A stretch of 64,000 nt of DNA from Salinilacihabitans rarus (GTDB lineage: Archaea > Halobacteriota > Halobacteria > Halobacteriales > Natrialbaceae). The position numbers and the translations under genes are program-made. The number at the start of each line of letters is the position of its first letter. Within the stretch, counting starts at the first letter, position 1. The stretch spans positions 2,914,001-2,978,000 of the forward strand of contig NZ_CP100762.1 in NCBI RefSeq assembly GCF_024296665.1, read 5' to 3'. Positions 26,690-34,543 of this stretch are shown here, one piece after another. The notes below the pieces were generated by a model. The model was not told where the DNA came from, made no database searches, and saw nothing but the letters and a program-made list of their open reading frames with translations.

Positions 26690-27676
26690 TCACTCCGGGA
26701 GGAACTCGACGATGGCGTCGCTCACCCGCGCCGGACGGTCGACGTGGACCCAGTGGCCGGCGTCGGGGAACCGTTCGACGCGGACGTCGGTCGCGTACCG
26801 GTCGAGCCCCCGCGTCCGCTCGACGGCGAGCGCGGCGTCCCGCTCGCCCCACAGCACGAGCGTCGGCGCCGTCACGGGGTCGACCGGGTCGACGAGCCGC
26901 GGGCCGACGAGCGGAATCGCGCCGGGCAGGTGCTCGGGGACGGTCCTCCGGACGAACGCCCGGTAGTAGCCGAGCGCCGAGCGCAGCGCGCCCGGGCGTC
27001 CCATCGCCGCCGCGAACCGGCGCACGTCCTCGTCGGTGAACGCGTCCTCGCGGACCGTCCCCTCGCGGAAGAGGCGTTCGAGCGCGCGGAAGTCCCCCGC
27101 GCGAAGCCCGGCTTCCGGCAGTCGGGGGAGCTGGAAGTACAGCACGTACCACGACCGGGCGAGTTGTTCGAGCGAGAGTTCCCGGACGCCCTCGAACGGA
27201 TGCGGCGCGTTCAGGACGACGAGGCGGTCGACGGCGTCGGGGTGAGCCGCGGCGGTCGCCCACGCGACGGCGCCGCCCCAGTCGTGACCGACGACGTGGG
27301 CGCTAGCGTCCGCACTCTCGCCCTCGCCCTCGCCCTCGCGGGCGACGGCCGCGATCAGGCCCGCGACGTCGCCGGCGAGGCGGTCGAGCCGGTAGGCGTC
27401 GATTCCGTGGGGTTTCTCCGAGCGGTTGTAGCCGCGCATGTCGGGCGCGACGACGCGGAAGCCGGCGTCCGCGAGCGCGGGAAGCTGGCGCCGCCAGGTG
27501 TACCAGCACTCGGGGAAGCCGTGCAGCAGGACCACGAGCGGGCCGTCCTCGGGGCCGGCCTCGACGTAGTGCAGGCGGACGCCGTCGGCGATCACCTCGC
27601 GGTGGGTCACGAGGGCGTCGACGTCGACCGCGGGACGGTCGGCCGTCGCCCGCGCGCTCCGAGTCGGTTCGGGCAT
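26690..27676 (-). CDS. alpha/beta hydrolase, epoxide-hydrolase-like
   Basis: 328 aa. Motifs: oxyanion loop LLHGFPECWYTW, nucleophile Asp in VVGHDWGGAVAW, acid in LWGERDAALAV and His in FPDAGHWVHVDRP; an Asp nucleophile with HGFPE is the epoxide hydrolase/haloalkane dehalogenase pattern, and the lid has a candidate Tyr. It should open epoxides to diols, in the cytoplasm. Just before the nucleophile strand is an extra EGEGEGESADAS stretch encoded by a hexanucleotide repeat. Confidence 0.88.
   Translation of the reverse strand: MPEPTRSARATADRPAVDVDALVTHREVIADGVRLHYVEAGPEDGPLVVLLHGFPECWYTWRRQLPALADAGFRVVAPDMRGYNRSEKPHGIDAYRLDRLAGDVAGLIAAVAREGEGEGESADASAHVVGHDWGGAVAWATAAAHPDAVDRLVVLNAPHPFEGVRELSLEQLARSWYVLYFQLPRLPEAGLRAGDFRALERLFREGTVREDAFTDEDVRRFAAAMGRPGALRSALGYYRAFVRRTVPEHLPGAIPLVGPRLVDPVDPVTAPTLVLWGERDAALAVERTRGLDRYATDVRVERFPDAGHWVHVDRPARVSDAIVEFLPE
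27318..27338 (-). repeat. hexanucleotide repeat (ccctcg) in the epoxide-hydrolase-like gene
   Basis: Three tandem ccctcg units on the plus strand encode Gly-Glu pairs, as in hyuA about 15 kb away. It lies in a loop ahead of the catalytic strand, where length change is tolerable. Confidence 0.7.
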
Positions 27677-27800
27677 ACGCGGAGGGCCACCGGCCGCGGT
27701 GAAACCGTTTGGGTTCGCTCCGTGACGCGGGCGGGGAGAAGGGGGATGTGCAGGCCGCAGGCTTTAGCCGATGCCGGGGGTAGGGCGACGCCCTCCCACG

Positions 27801-29105
27801 ATGATCGACGGAGACGACGAGCCTGCGGCGCGGTCGCCGACCCGGTCGTTCCACGGCGAGCGATCGAACGCCTACCTCTCGTGGGCGGCGGTCGTCGCGG
27901 TCCTGCTGGTCGGCGCGCGCGGCCTCCTCGACGGCGCGGTCCACGACGCCCTCTTCGCCGCGACCGTCGCGGCAGTGGCGCTCGTCCCCGTACTCGCGCT
28001 CGACTCGCGGCGGGCCGCGCTGCCGTGGGAGGTGACCGTCGTCGCGGTGCTCCCGGTCGTCGGCGCCGTCCTCGCGCCGGGCGGGTTCGCCCGACAGCTC
28101 ACCCTCTACGCGGGGGCGGCGGCGCTCGCGCTCGCGCTCACCCTCGAACTGCACGCGCTCACCGAGGTCAGCCTCGAACGGTGGCTCGCGGTCGCGTTCG
28201 TGGCGATGCTGTCGGCCGCGCTCGCGGCCGGCTGGGCGACCGCCACGTGGCTGGGGGACCTCGTCGTCGGCACGGACGGCGTGCCGGGCAACGACCGGCT
28301 GATGTGGCTGCTGTTCGCGGCCACGGGGTCGGGGCTGGTCGCGGGCCTGCTCTTCGACCGCTACTACCGCCGGTTCCCCGGCGAGGAACTCGTCTCCGCG
28401 CCCGTCGACGGGGTCGACGAGGACGTCTTCGCGCGGCGGACGGACGTCGACGACTACCCGACGCTCGAGGACCGCCTCCCGGCGTCCGCGCGCCGCCAGC
28501 GGCTGGCGATCCGGGCGCTGCGTGTCGGCATCGTCGCCGTGCTGGCGTACGGCCTCGTCGCGTTCGAGGTCCGCGCCGCGGCGAACGCGGCCGGAATGCT
28601 CGTCGTCACCTACCTGCCCGCCGCCCTCCGGCGGCGGTACGGCCTCCCGTTCGACTCGGGGCTCGTCCTCTGGATCACGTTCGTGGCGTTCCTCCACGGG
28701 ATCGGGTCGGCGGCGCTGTACGACCTGACATTCTGGTGGCACAACCTCACCCACCCGCTGTCGGCGACGCTCGTCGGCGGCCTCGGCTACGTCGCCCTCA
28801 GGACGCTCGACGCCTGCCGGGACGACGTTCACCTGCCGCCGCCGCTGCTCCCCGGCTTCGTCGTCCTGTTCGTCGTCGCGCTGGGCGTCTACTGGGAGTT
28901 CGGCGAGTTCGGGCTCGACGCCGTCGCCGGCGCGAGCGGTCTGGAGATGCCGCTGTCCCAGCGCGGCCTCCACGACACGATGACCGACCTCGTCTTCGAC
29001 ACGGTCGGCGGCGTCGTCGTGGCGCTGTGGGGCATTCCGTACCTCACCGATCTCACGGACGCCGTGATCGATCGGCTGGAGGACGGGTCGGTTCTCGGGC
29101 GGTGA
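27801..29105 (+). CDS. polytopic membrane protein with DUF2238/YjdF-like C-terminal domain
   Basis: 434 aa from the ATG at 27801, with about 10-12 membrane helices. The N-terminal half carries five or six helices (AYLSWAAVVAVLLVGARGLL, ALFAATVAAVALVPVLALD, TVVAVLPVVGAVLAPGG). A soluble loop follows (about 205-245, EELVSAPVDGVDEDVF). The C-terminal half ends with ALGVYWEFGEFGLDAV and HDTMTDLVFDTVGGVVVALWG, a motif of DUF2238/YjdF-like proteins. The two halves look alike in layout, so a duplication or fusion is plausible. Function unknown. Confidence 0.75.
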   Translation: MIDGDDEPAARSPTRSFHGERSNAYLSWAAVVAVLLVGARGLLDGAVHDALFAATVAAVALVPVLALDSRRAALPWEVTVVAVLPVVGAVLAPGGFARQLTLYAGAAALALALTLELHALTEVSLERWLAVAFVAMLSAALAAGWATATWLGDLVVGTDGVPGNDRLMWLLFAATGSGLVAGLLFDRYYRRFPGEELVSAPVDGVDEDVFARRTDVDDYPTLEDRLPASARRQRLAIRALRVGIVAVLAYGLVAFEVRAAANAAGMLVVTYLPAALRRRYGLPFDSGLVLWITFVAFLHGIGSAALYDLTFWWHNLTHPLSATLVGGLGYVALRTLDACRDDVHLPPPLLPGFVVLFVVALGVYWEFGEFGLDAVAGASGLEMPLSQRGLHDTMTDLVFDTVGGVVVALWGIPYLTDLTDAVIDRLEDGSVLGR

Positions 29106-29123
29106 GCCGCTGCGAGGACGGTC

Positions 29124-29678
29124 TCAGACCGTCGTGCCCATGTCGAGGACGAAAGCGCCGAGGATCGCCGCGAGGACCACGACCGTGGGGAGGTAGAGGA
29201 CGAGGCCGAGTATCGCGGCGACGGCGGCCTTGCCCCCCGACACGTCGTGGAACGCGGAGAGCCCCTTGATCTGGAGGTAGAGGCCGTAGATGCCCAGCGC
29301 AAGGTTGACGATCGGCAGCCACCACAGCCCGAAACGGACGACCAGCGGGAAGGCGTACGCTTCGAGCGTCGTCGCGACCCCGCGTGCGCCGAACAGGTAG
29401 AGGACGCCGTGGGCGACGAGCGCCTCGACGACCGCCTGCACCCACAACAGCAGTCCGAACGCGACGGCGACTCCGGCCCCGAGGAGCGCCTCGCTGGGCG
29501 TCGAGAGGTTGCCGCCGACCCAGAGCAGGCCCAGCGGCACCATCGCCACCGCGCAGGTCAGCAACATGTACGCGAGCGGGTAGCCGACCCCGTGGGATTC
29601 GGCGTAGTTCGAGAAGAACGCGTCCGGATCCTTGATCATGTAGCCGGTGACCCCCCTCCACTGTTTCGTCAACTTCAT
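29124..29678 (-). CDS. YIP1-family membrane protein
   Basis: 184 aa from the ATG at 29678. It begins MKLTKQWRGVTGYMIKDPDAFF, the typical lead-in of archaeal YIP1 proteins, then has five membrane helices (YMLLTCAVAMVPLGLLWVGG, ALLGAGVAVAFGLLLWVQAVVEALV, and so on) and the WLPIVNLALGIYGLYLQIKGLSAFHDVSGGKAAVAAI core. Bacterial and archaeal YIP1 members have no assigned task. It ends convergently with the DUF2238-like gene. Confidence 0.85.
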   Translation of the reverse strand: MKLTKQWRGVTGYMIKDPDAFFSNYAESHGVGYPLAYMLLTCAVAMVPLGLLWVGGNLSTPSEALLGAGVAVAFGLLLWVQAVVEALVAHGVLYLFGARGVATTLEAYAFPLVVRFGLWWLPIVNLALGIYGLYLQIKGLSAFHDVSGGKAAVAAILGLVLYLPTVVVLAAILGAFVLDMGTTV

Positions 29679-29776
29679 GCCGAGAACCGTTCGGCTGATT
29701 TGATAAAAATCTATTGACCTGTTCGGGGGTTGACCCTGCAAATCGCGGCGAGAAGGAAGTCGCGTTATTCGTCAGC

Positions 29777-29873
29777 GACCGCGGGTCGGCGACGAGACGC
29801 CGCCCCGATCAGTCGTCGTCCTGCCCGTCCGAGACTGCGGGTCGGCGACGAGACGCCTCCCCGATCAGTCGTC
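29777..29873. repeat. 41-bp direct repeat (56-bp period) at the 3' end of the AOR gene
   Basis: The sequence from gaccgcgggtcggcgac at 29777-29817 recurs at 29833-29873 with two differences. The second copy contains the stop codon and last codons of the aldehyde oxidoreductase gene; the first lies just beyond it. The intervening 15 bp belong to the duplicated unit. This is a local tandem duplication around the gene terminus. Confidence 0.85.
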
Positions 29874-31790
29874 GGACGGGGCCGCCGCCCCACCGTCGCC
29901 GCTGACGCCGGTGCCGGGGCCGATGTCGATCCCGAGTTCGTCGAGTTTCTCGTCGGGGACGACGCCGTCGACCCAGCCGCGGTGCTCGTAGTACTCTTCT
30001 TTCATCTCCTCGAGTTCGCAGTACTCGCCCTCGCTGGCGCCCTGACCGCGGACGCCGTCTTCGAGGAACCGCTCCGGCAGCGAGTCGTCGTCGCCGTCGA
30101 AGCCGACGAGGTTGTTGTAGTAGCGTTCGAGGTTGTAGATGCGCTTGCCGGCCTCCATCAGTTCGTCCTCGGTGACGTCGCGGCCGGTCATCCCGTTGTA
30201 CTGGAGGACGTACTCCTCGATGCCCTCGGCGAAGGCGTTGAACTTGCAGATGTCGAAGCTGTCGGAGATGGCGTGGAGGTTCTGGAAGGCGGCCGTCAGT
30301 TCGCCCTTGCCCTCCCACTCGTAGGGATCGACCTTCTCGGGGACGCCGAGAATCTCCGCGGCGGGGGTGTACCCGCGCAGGTGGCAGGCCCCGCGGTTGG
30401 AGGTGGCGTAGCCGATGCCCATCCCCTTCATGCAGCGGGGGTCGTAGGCCGGAATCGTCTGGCCCTTGACGGCCAGCGAGTTGTCGTGGGCGTCGCGGGC
30501 CTCGGCGATCCGGCGGGCGCCCTCCGCCAGCAGGTCCGGGAGGCCGTCCTCGCGGTGGGCGATCCGCTCGATCATCTCGATCATGGTCTCGGTGTCGCCC
30601 CACTCCAACCCGCCGACGTCGTCGAGTTTGCCCTCCTCGGACATCTCCATGGCCATCGCCATCATGTTGCCCGTCTCGATGGTGTCGATGCCCATGTCGT
30701 TACAGCGGTCGATCATGAGCGCGACGTCGTCGCGCTCGCTGTGTCCGGAGTTCGGCCCGAGCGCGAACGCCGACTCGTACTCGTAGGACTCCATCCGGAC
30801 GTTCATCTCCTCGCCTTTGTGCATCGCCTGCACTTCGACTTCCTTCTTGCAGGCGACCGGACAGGAGTGACACGTCGGCTCGTCGACGAGGATGTTCTCG
30901 CGGACGTTCTCGCCGGAGACCTCCTCGGCGTCGAGGTCCATCCCGAGTTCCTCGCGGGCGCTCTCGGTCGAGGTGTACCGGCCGTTGCGCGTCGGAAGGC
31001 CGTCCATCTCCTCGGTGATGTTCATCAGGACGTTCGTCCCGTACATCGAGAGCCCGCCCTCGTTGGGCGCGGTGACGTCCGACTCCTGGATGGCCTGCAT
31101 CGCCTGCTGGTGGCCCTCCTTGAACGTCTCCGGGTCGGCGGGCTGGGGCATCCTCGTCGTCGACTTGACGACGATCGCCTTCAGGCCCTTGTTACCCATC
31201 ACGCAGCCGGTGCCGCCGCGGCCCGAGGCGCGGTCGTCCTCGTTGATGATGCAGGCGTAGCGCACCTCGTTTTCCCCGCCGGGCCCGATGGCCATGATCG
31301 AGAGGTTCTTCCCGTAGGTGCCGTCGACCTCCTCTTCGATCGTGTCGCGGGTCTCGTGGACGCCCTTCCCCCAGAGGTGGGAGGCGTCGCGCAGTTCGAC
31401 CTCGCCGTCCTCGACGAAGGCGTACACCGGGTCGTCGGCCTGTCCCTCGAACAGCAGGCCGTCGAAGCCGGACCACTTCAGTCGGGCGCCCGACCAGCCG
31501 CCGTGGTGGCTGTCGGTGACCGTGCCGGTCAGCGGCGACTTCGTCACGACGGCGATCCGGCCGCTCATCGTGGTCTGCGTGCCCGACAGCGGCCCGTTCA
31601 CGAAGGCGAGCAGGTTGTCCGGTCCGAGCGGGTCGACGTCGGGTCCCTGCTCGAAGACGTACTTCACCCCGAGGCCGCGAGCGCCGATGTACTTCTCCGC
31701 GTCCTCGTCGTCGATCGACTCGTAGCCGACCGATCCCTCGCCGAGGTCGACGCGAGCAACCCTGTCTTGAAAACCACCGAGTTCTGTCAT
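29865..31790 (-). CDS. aor: aldehyde ferredoxin oxidoreductase family enzyme (tungstopterin)
   Basis: 641 aa from the ATG at 31790 (MTELGGFQDRVARVDLGEGSVGYE). It oxidises aldehydes to acids with ferredoxin. Family marks: KYIGARGLGVKYVF, NGPLSGTQTTMSGRIAVVTKSPLTGTV (two parts), the DSHHGGWSGARLKWSGFDGL pterin segment, GPGGENEVRYACIINEDDRASGRGGTGCVMGNKGLKAIVV (in parts), and cluster cysteines CHSCPVACKKE plus a later Cys in FDICKFNAF. Two pterins hold tungsten in studied members. The typical length is about 600, so this copy is slightly long, through its acidic C-terminus. Confidence 0.93.
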   Translation of the reverse strand: MTELGGFQDRVARVDLGEGSVGYESIDDEDAEKYIGARGLGVKYVFEQGPDVDPLGPDNLLAFVNGPLSGTQTTMSGRIAVVTKSPLTGTVTDSHHGGWSGARLKWSGFDGLLFEGQADDPVYAFVEDGEVELRDASHLWGKGVHETRDTIEEEVDGTYGKNLSIMAIGPGGENEVRYACIINEDDRASGRGGTGCVMGNKGLKAIVVKSTTRMPQPADPETFKEGHQQAMQAIQESDVTAPNEGGLSMYGTNVLMNITEEMDGLPTRNGRYTSTESAREELGMDLDAEEVSGENVRENILVDEPTCHSCPVACKKEVEVQAMHKGEEMNVRMESYEYESAFALGPNSGHSERDDVALMIDRCNDMGIDTIETGNMMAMAMEMSEEGKLDDVGGLEWGDTETMIEMIERIAHREDGLPDLLAEGARRIAEARDAHDNSLAVKGQTIPAYDPRCMKGMGIGYATSNRGACHLRGYTPAAEILGVPEKVDPYEWEGKGELTAAFQNLHAISDSFDICKFNAFAEGIEEYVLQYNGMTGRDVTEDELMEAGKRIYNLERYYNNLVGFDGDDDSLPERFLEDGVRGQGASEGEYCELEEMKEEYYEHRGWVDGVVPDEKLDELGIDIGPGTGVSGDGGAAAPSDD

Positions 31791-32021
31791 GGTAAACCCC
31801 GTACGTTGTCGTACGATCCGCATCCTGTTAGTCGTTCCCAACGATGTGTAACCAGTTCAGGTTACGCGAGGAGATCCGGCGGGACGCCGCCGCGGGGGCC
31901 GATCGGAACGACGTTGGCCGACCGTCGATCCGGCCCCGGCAGTGGCAAATCCTGTCACTTCGTAACCACAACTACCCACGACCGCCGACGGTCGCAGCGC
32001 TCGCTTGGGACCGTCCGCGAT
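31791..32021. other. intergenic stretch upstream of the AOR gene
   Basis: About 230 nt without a gene. It holds an imperfect inverted repeat gtacgttgtcgtac (31802-31815) just before the AOR start and an AT-rich patch gtaaccacaactac near 31964. The AOR promoter is probably here; I see nothing else. Confidence 0.4.
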
Positions 32022-32210
32022 CTACAACAGCAGCGCGACGATCGCGAGGACGATGAAGATCAGCACGAAGATGCGCGCGATCTCCATCGAGATACCGGCG
32101 ACGCCGCGGGCGCCGACGGCGGCGGCGACGAGCGCGAGGACGAAGAAGACGATCGCCCAGTACAGGAAGCCGCCACCGCCGAACTGAAGCGGGGTCGCGA
32201 GTTCGAGCAT
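32022..32210 (-). CDS. DUF1328-like two-helix small membrane protein
   Basis: 62 aa: [62 protein letters not shown]. Two membrane helices (about 16-34 and 41-61) with the [16 protein letters not shown] turn are the UPF0391/DUF1328 pattern. These small proteins are often stress-induced in bacteria; the role is unknown. The gene stands alone between aor and the LOV regulator. Confidence 0.8.
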   Translation of the reverse strand: MLELATPLQFGGGGFLYWAIVFFVLALVAAAVGARGVAGISMEIARIFVLIFIVLAIVALLL

Positions 32211-32315
32211 ACGAACCCCGAGGCCGACCGGTCACATAAACCGGGGTGACCGTCCGGGACCGTTCGAGCGGCTAAGTGGGGCCTACACCCCGGTAAGGGC
32301 ACGTTCAACGGTTCG

Positions 32316-34184
32316 TCAGTCGTCGCCGAAGAACGCCCGGCACAGTTTCGCCTCGGCCGTCCGCAGGTGCTCGTGGAACGTCGGGCGGGCGACGCCCATC
32401 GACTGGGCGAGTTCCTCGCCGGTCGTCGGCCGCGGCCACTCGAAGTACCCCCCGAGGTAGGCCCGCTGTAACGTGGCGAACTGGCGGTCCGTGAGGTCCG
32501 CTTCGAGTCGCGCCGCCAGTTCCCGGCGGGTGTCGCCGTCGCGCTCGCGCCCGCGGAACGAGGTGACGTCCGTCCCTGGGTAGCGTTCCTCGACGGCCTC
32601 GACGACCCCGCGGACGTTCTTCGAGCGGGGGACGTCGAGGGCGACGCTGGCGCTGCCTCCCTCGGCCTCGATGGACCTGACGACGACGCCGCGGTCCGAG
32701 AGCCACGAGACGAGGTCCGGGCCGTCCGTGCTGGCGAGTTCGACCACGCCGCCGTCCTCGCCCTCGACGAGCGTTTCGAGTTCGATCCCGTCGAGGTCGG
32801 CGGCCGCGGCCTCGATATCGGCCGTCGACGCGCCCGCGGCGGTGAACACCGCGGCCGTCGCGTCGGCCTCCTGCACCGATCGGTTGTACTCGAGGCGGCA
32901 GTCGGCGTCCGCCGAGAGGGCCACGGGCGCGAGCGAGCGGTCGACGACCTCGAGTTCGACGGCGACGACGGCGTCGGTCGCGAGCGTTCGGCTGGTCTCG
33001 CGGGCGTTGACGCCGCTTGCGACCGCGCGAGTGAGCGCCGAGAGGATCACCCGCTCGCGTTCCTCGACCGGCCGCTCGTCGGCCGTCCGAACCACGAGGA
33101 CGCCGTACTCGACGTCGTTGTACTGCAGCGGGAACGCGGCCAGGGTCGCCCCGTCGACGCGCTCGACCGCGGCGTCGGCGGTCGCCAGCGTCGCCGCCGC
33201 CGGGTGGTCGCTGCCGGCCGGGACGTCCTCGGGGTCGACCGTGGCGGCCGCGCGGACCTCGACGGTCTCGGTCGCGGGGTTGCGCTCGCCGATCCACGCG
33301 CCCTCGTAGGCTGGTTCCTCCGCGACGCGCTCGCAGACGGCCGCTTCGAGGTCCGACCGCGAGGTCGACCCCGCGACGGCGGCGGTGACGTCCTGGATCA
33401 GCCCCTCGACCCGGTCGAGAATGTACTCGAGTTCCTCCCGGCGGCGTTCGGCTTCGAGTTCGGCCTCCTTGCGGGCGGTGATCTCGTTCTGGAAGCCGAC
33501 GTAGTGGGTCAGGTCCCCGCGGTCGTCCCGCACGGGGGCGATGGTGACCTCGTTCCAGAACGGGGAGCCGTCCTTCCGGTAGTTTCTCACTTCGACGGTC
33601 ACCGGCTCCTCGGCGTCGATCCCGCGGCGCATCTCGGCGACTGCCTTCGGGTCGGTGTCCTCGCCCTGCAGGAACCGGCAGTTCTGTCCGACGACCTCGT
33701 CGGCCGTGTAGCCCGTGATCTCCCGGTAGGCCTCGTTGACGTAGACAAGCGGGTTGTCCTCCCGCGAGGGGTCCGAGATTGTCACGCCGACCGGCGCCTC
33801 GTCGACCGCGCGCGCTTTCACCGCTCGGTCGGTGTCGGTCGGGCGGCCGTCGGCCGTCTCGAACGTGACGGTCGCGCCGTCCGCGCCGCGGTGGACCCGC
33901 GCGTCGTAGCCGTCGTGGTCGAGCGCGACGTGCCTGCTCGTCCCGACGGTCGCCTCCGCTATCTCCTCCTCCAGGGTCTCCCAGACGCCGTTCAGGACGG
34001 TTTCGGCGGGTCGCCCGTCGGCGTCCGGGGGCAGGTCGAACGCGTCGCGGGCGGCCTCGTTCGCGTACGCGACCGTCCCGTCGACGACCGCGACGACGGG
34101 GTCGACGACGTACGCGAGGGCCGCGGCCGCCCCCTCGCCACCTCCGACTGGCCGGGAGTTCCGTTCGGTGTCGACGTCCTCCAT
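32316..34184 (-). CDS. PAS-LOV-GAF-HTH_10 regulator (Bat-like, putative blue-light sensor)
   Basis: 622 aa from the ATG at 34184. Residues about 20-115: degenerate PAS. Residues about 128-238: LOV domain with photoadduct motif GQNCRFLQGEDTDP (Cys169) and flavin contacts NYRKDG (Asn201), FWN (Asn211) and GFQNEI (Gln232). Residues about 265-415: GAF domain. C-terminus: BAT-associated module and HTH_10 (DLTDRQFATLQRAYLGGYFEWPR, EELAQSMGVARPTFHEHLRTAE). Halobacterium Bat has this layout and controls bacterio-opsin; no opsin gene is in this window, so the target here is unknown. The start is marked by a short leader downstream of a palindrome. Confidence 0.9.
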   Translation of the reverse strand: MEDVDTERNSRPVGGGEGAAAALAYVVDPVVAVVDGTVAYANEAARDAFDLPPDADGRPAETVLNGVWETLEEEIAEATVGTSRHVALDHDGYDARVHRGADGATVTFETADGRPTDTDRAVKARAVDEAPVGVTISDPSREDNPLVYVNEAYREITGYTADEVVGQNCRFLQGEDTDPKAVAEMRRGIDAEEPVTVEVRNYRKDGSPFWNEVTIAPVRDDRGDLTHYVGFQNEITARKEAELEAERRREELEYILDRVEGLIQDVTAAVAGSTSRSDLEAAVCERVAEEPAYEGAWIGERNPATETVEVRAAATVDPEDVPAGSDHPAAATLATADAAVERVDGATLAAFPLQYNDVEYGVLVVRTADERPVEERERVILSALTRAVASGVNARETSRTLATDAVVAVELEVVDRSLAPVALSADADCRLEYNRSVQEADATAAVFTAAGASTADIEAAAADLDGIELETLVEGEDGGVVELASTDGPDLVSWLSDRGVVVRSIEAEGGSASVALDVPRSKNVRGVVEAVEERYPGTDVTSFRGRERDGDTRRELAARLEADLTDRQFATLQRAYLGGYFEWPRPTTGEELAQSMGVARPTFHEHLRTAEAKLCRAFFGDD

Positions 34185-34187
34185 AAC

Positions 34188-34231
34188 CCTACTAGCGTAG
34201 GTGGCGCTATTAACTGTGGGGCCAGCAGTTA
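34188..34231. promoter_or_regulatory. palindromes in the divergent promoter of the LOV regulator and zinc-ribbon gene
   Basis: Between the two divergent starts are two inverted repeats: cctac-tagc-gtagg (34188-34201), just upstream of the LOV-gene ATG, and taactg-N9-cagtta (34211-34231). Minus-strand ttaatag (about 34206-34212), a plausible TATA for the LOV gene, touches the second palindrome. Autoregulation by the HTH_10 protein is a reasonable inference. Confidence 0.5.
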
Positions 34232-34257
34232 TGGGGTTCGATGCGGTATGATAAAAC

Positions 34258-34455
34258 ATGGCACTGGAGAAGGGGCGATCGCCGTTCGAACGGCTCCGTC
34301 GGAAGTTCGAGGCGTCGGAGCGGCGCTGTTCGGCGTGCGGGCACGTCGACACCGAGGGGGGCTGGCGGGTGACCGCCTCGGGGAGCCGCGTGCGCTACCA
34401 GTTCGTCTGCCCCGTCTGCGACGCCGTCGAGACGCGGGACCTCCGCCTCGGATGA
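34258..34455 (+). CDS. small zinc-ribbon protein
   Basis: 65 aa: basic N-terminus (LEKGRSPFERLRRKFEASERR), then a zinc ribbon with knuckles CSACGHVDTEGGW and CPVCDAVETRDL, spaced about 28 residues apart. A TATA-like ataaaac directly precedes the ATG. It diverges from the LOV regulator across a palindrome. Such one-domain ribbons are common haloarchaeal microproteins and likely bind nucleic acid or protein. Confidence 0.82.
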   Translation: MALEKGRSPFERLRRKFEASERRCSACGHVDTEGGWRVTASGSRVRYQFVCPVCDAVETRDLRLG

Positions 34456-34543
34456 GCGCCGCTCGCGGGCGGTCGGTGGCCGCCGAGCGCCGCTGCCGGC
34501 GGTAGACGAAGGCGCTTTACGCCCGCGGGCGCTTTTCCCGGTA

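Noticed and set aside
24638-29269. A 1543-codon open frame on the plus strand
   Set aside because: It runs antisense through the GH68, CAP and hydrolase genes and through AT-rich promoters. Its sequence is Arg/Val/Gly-rich with no domain, a by-product of high GC.
29742-29864. Separate short gene downstream of aor
   Set aside because: The sequence is explained by the tandem duplication of the aor 3' end; the apparent frame lacks a start and codon bias.
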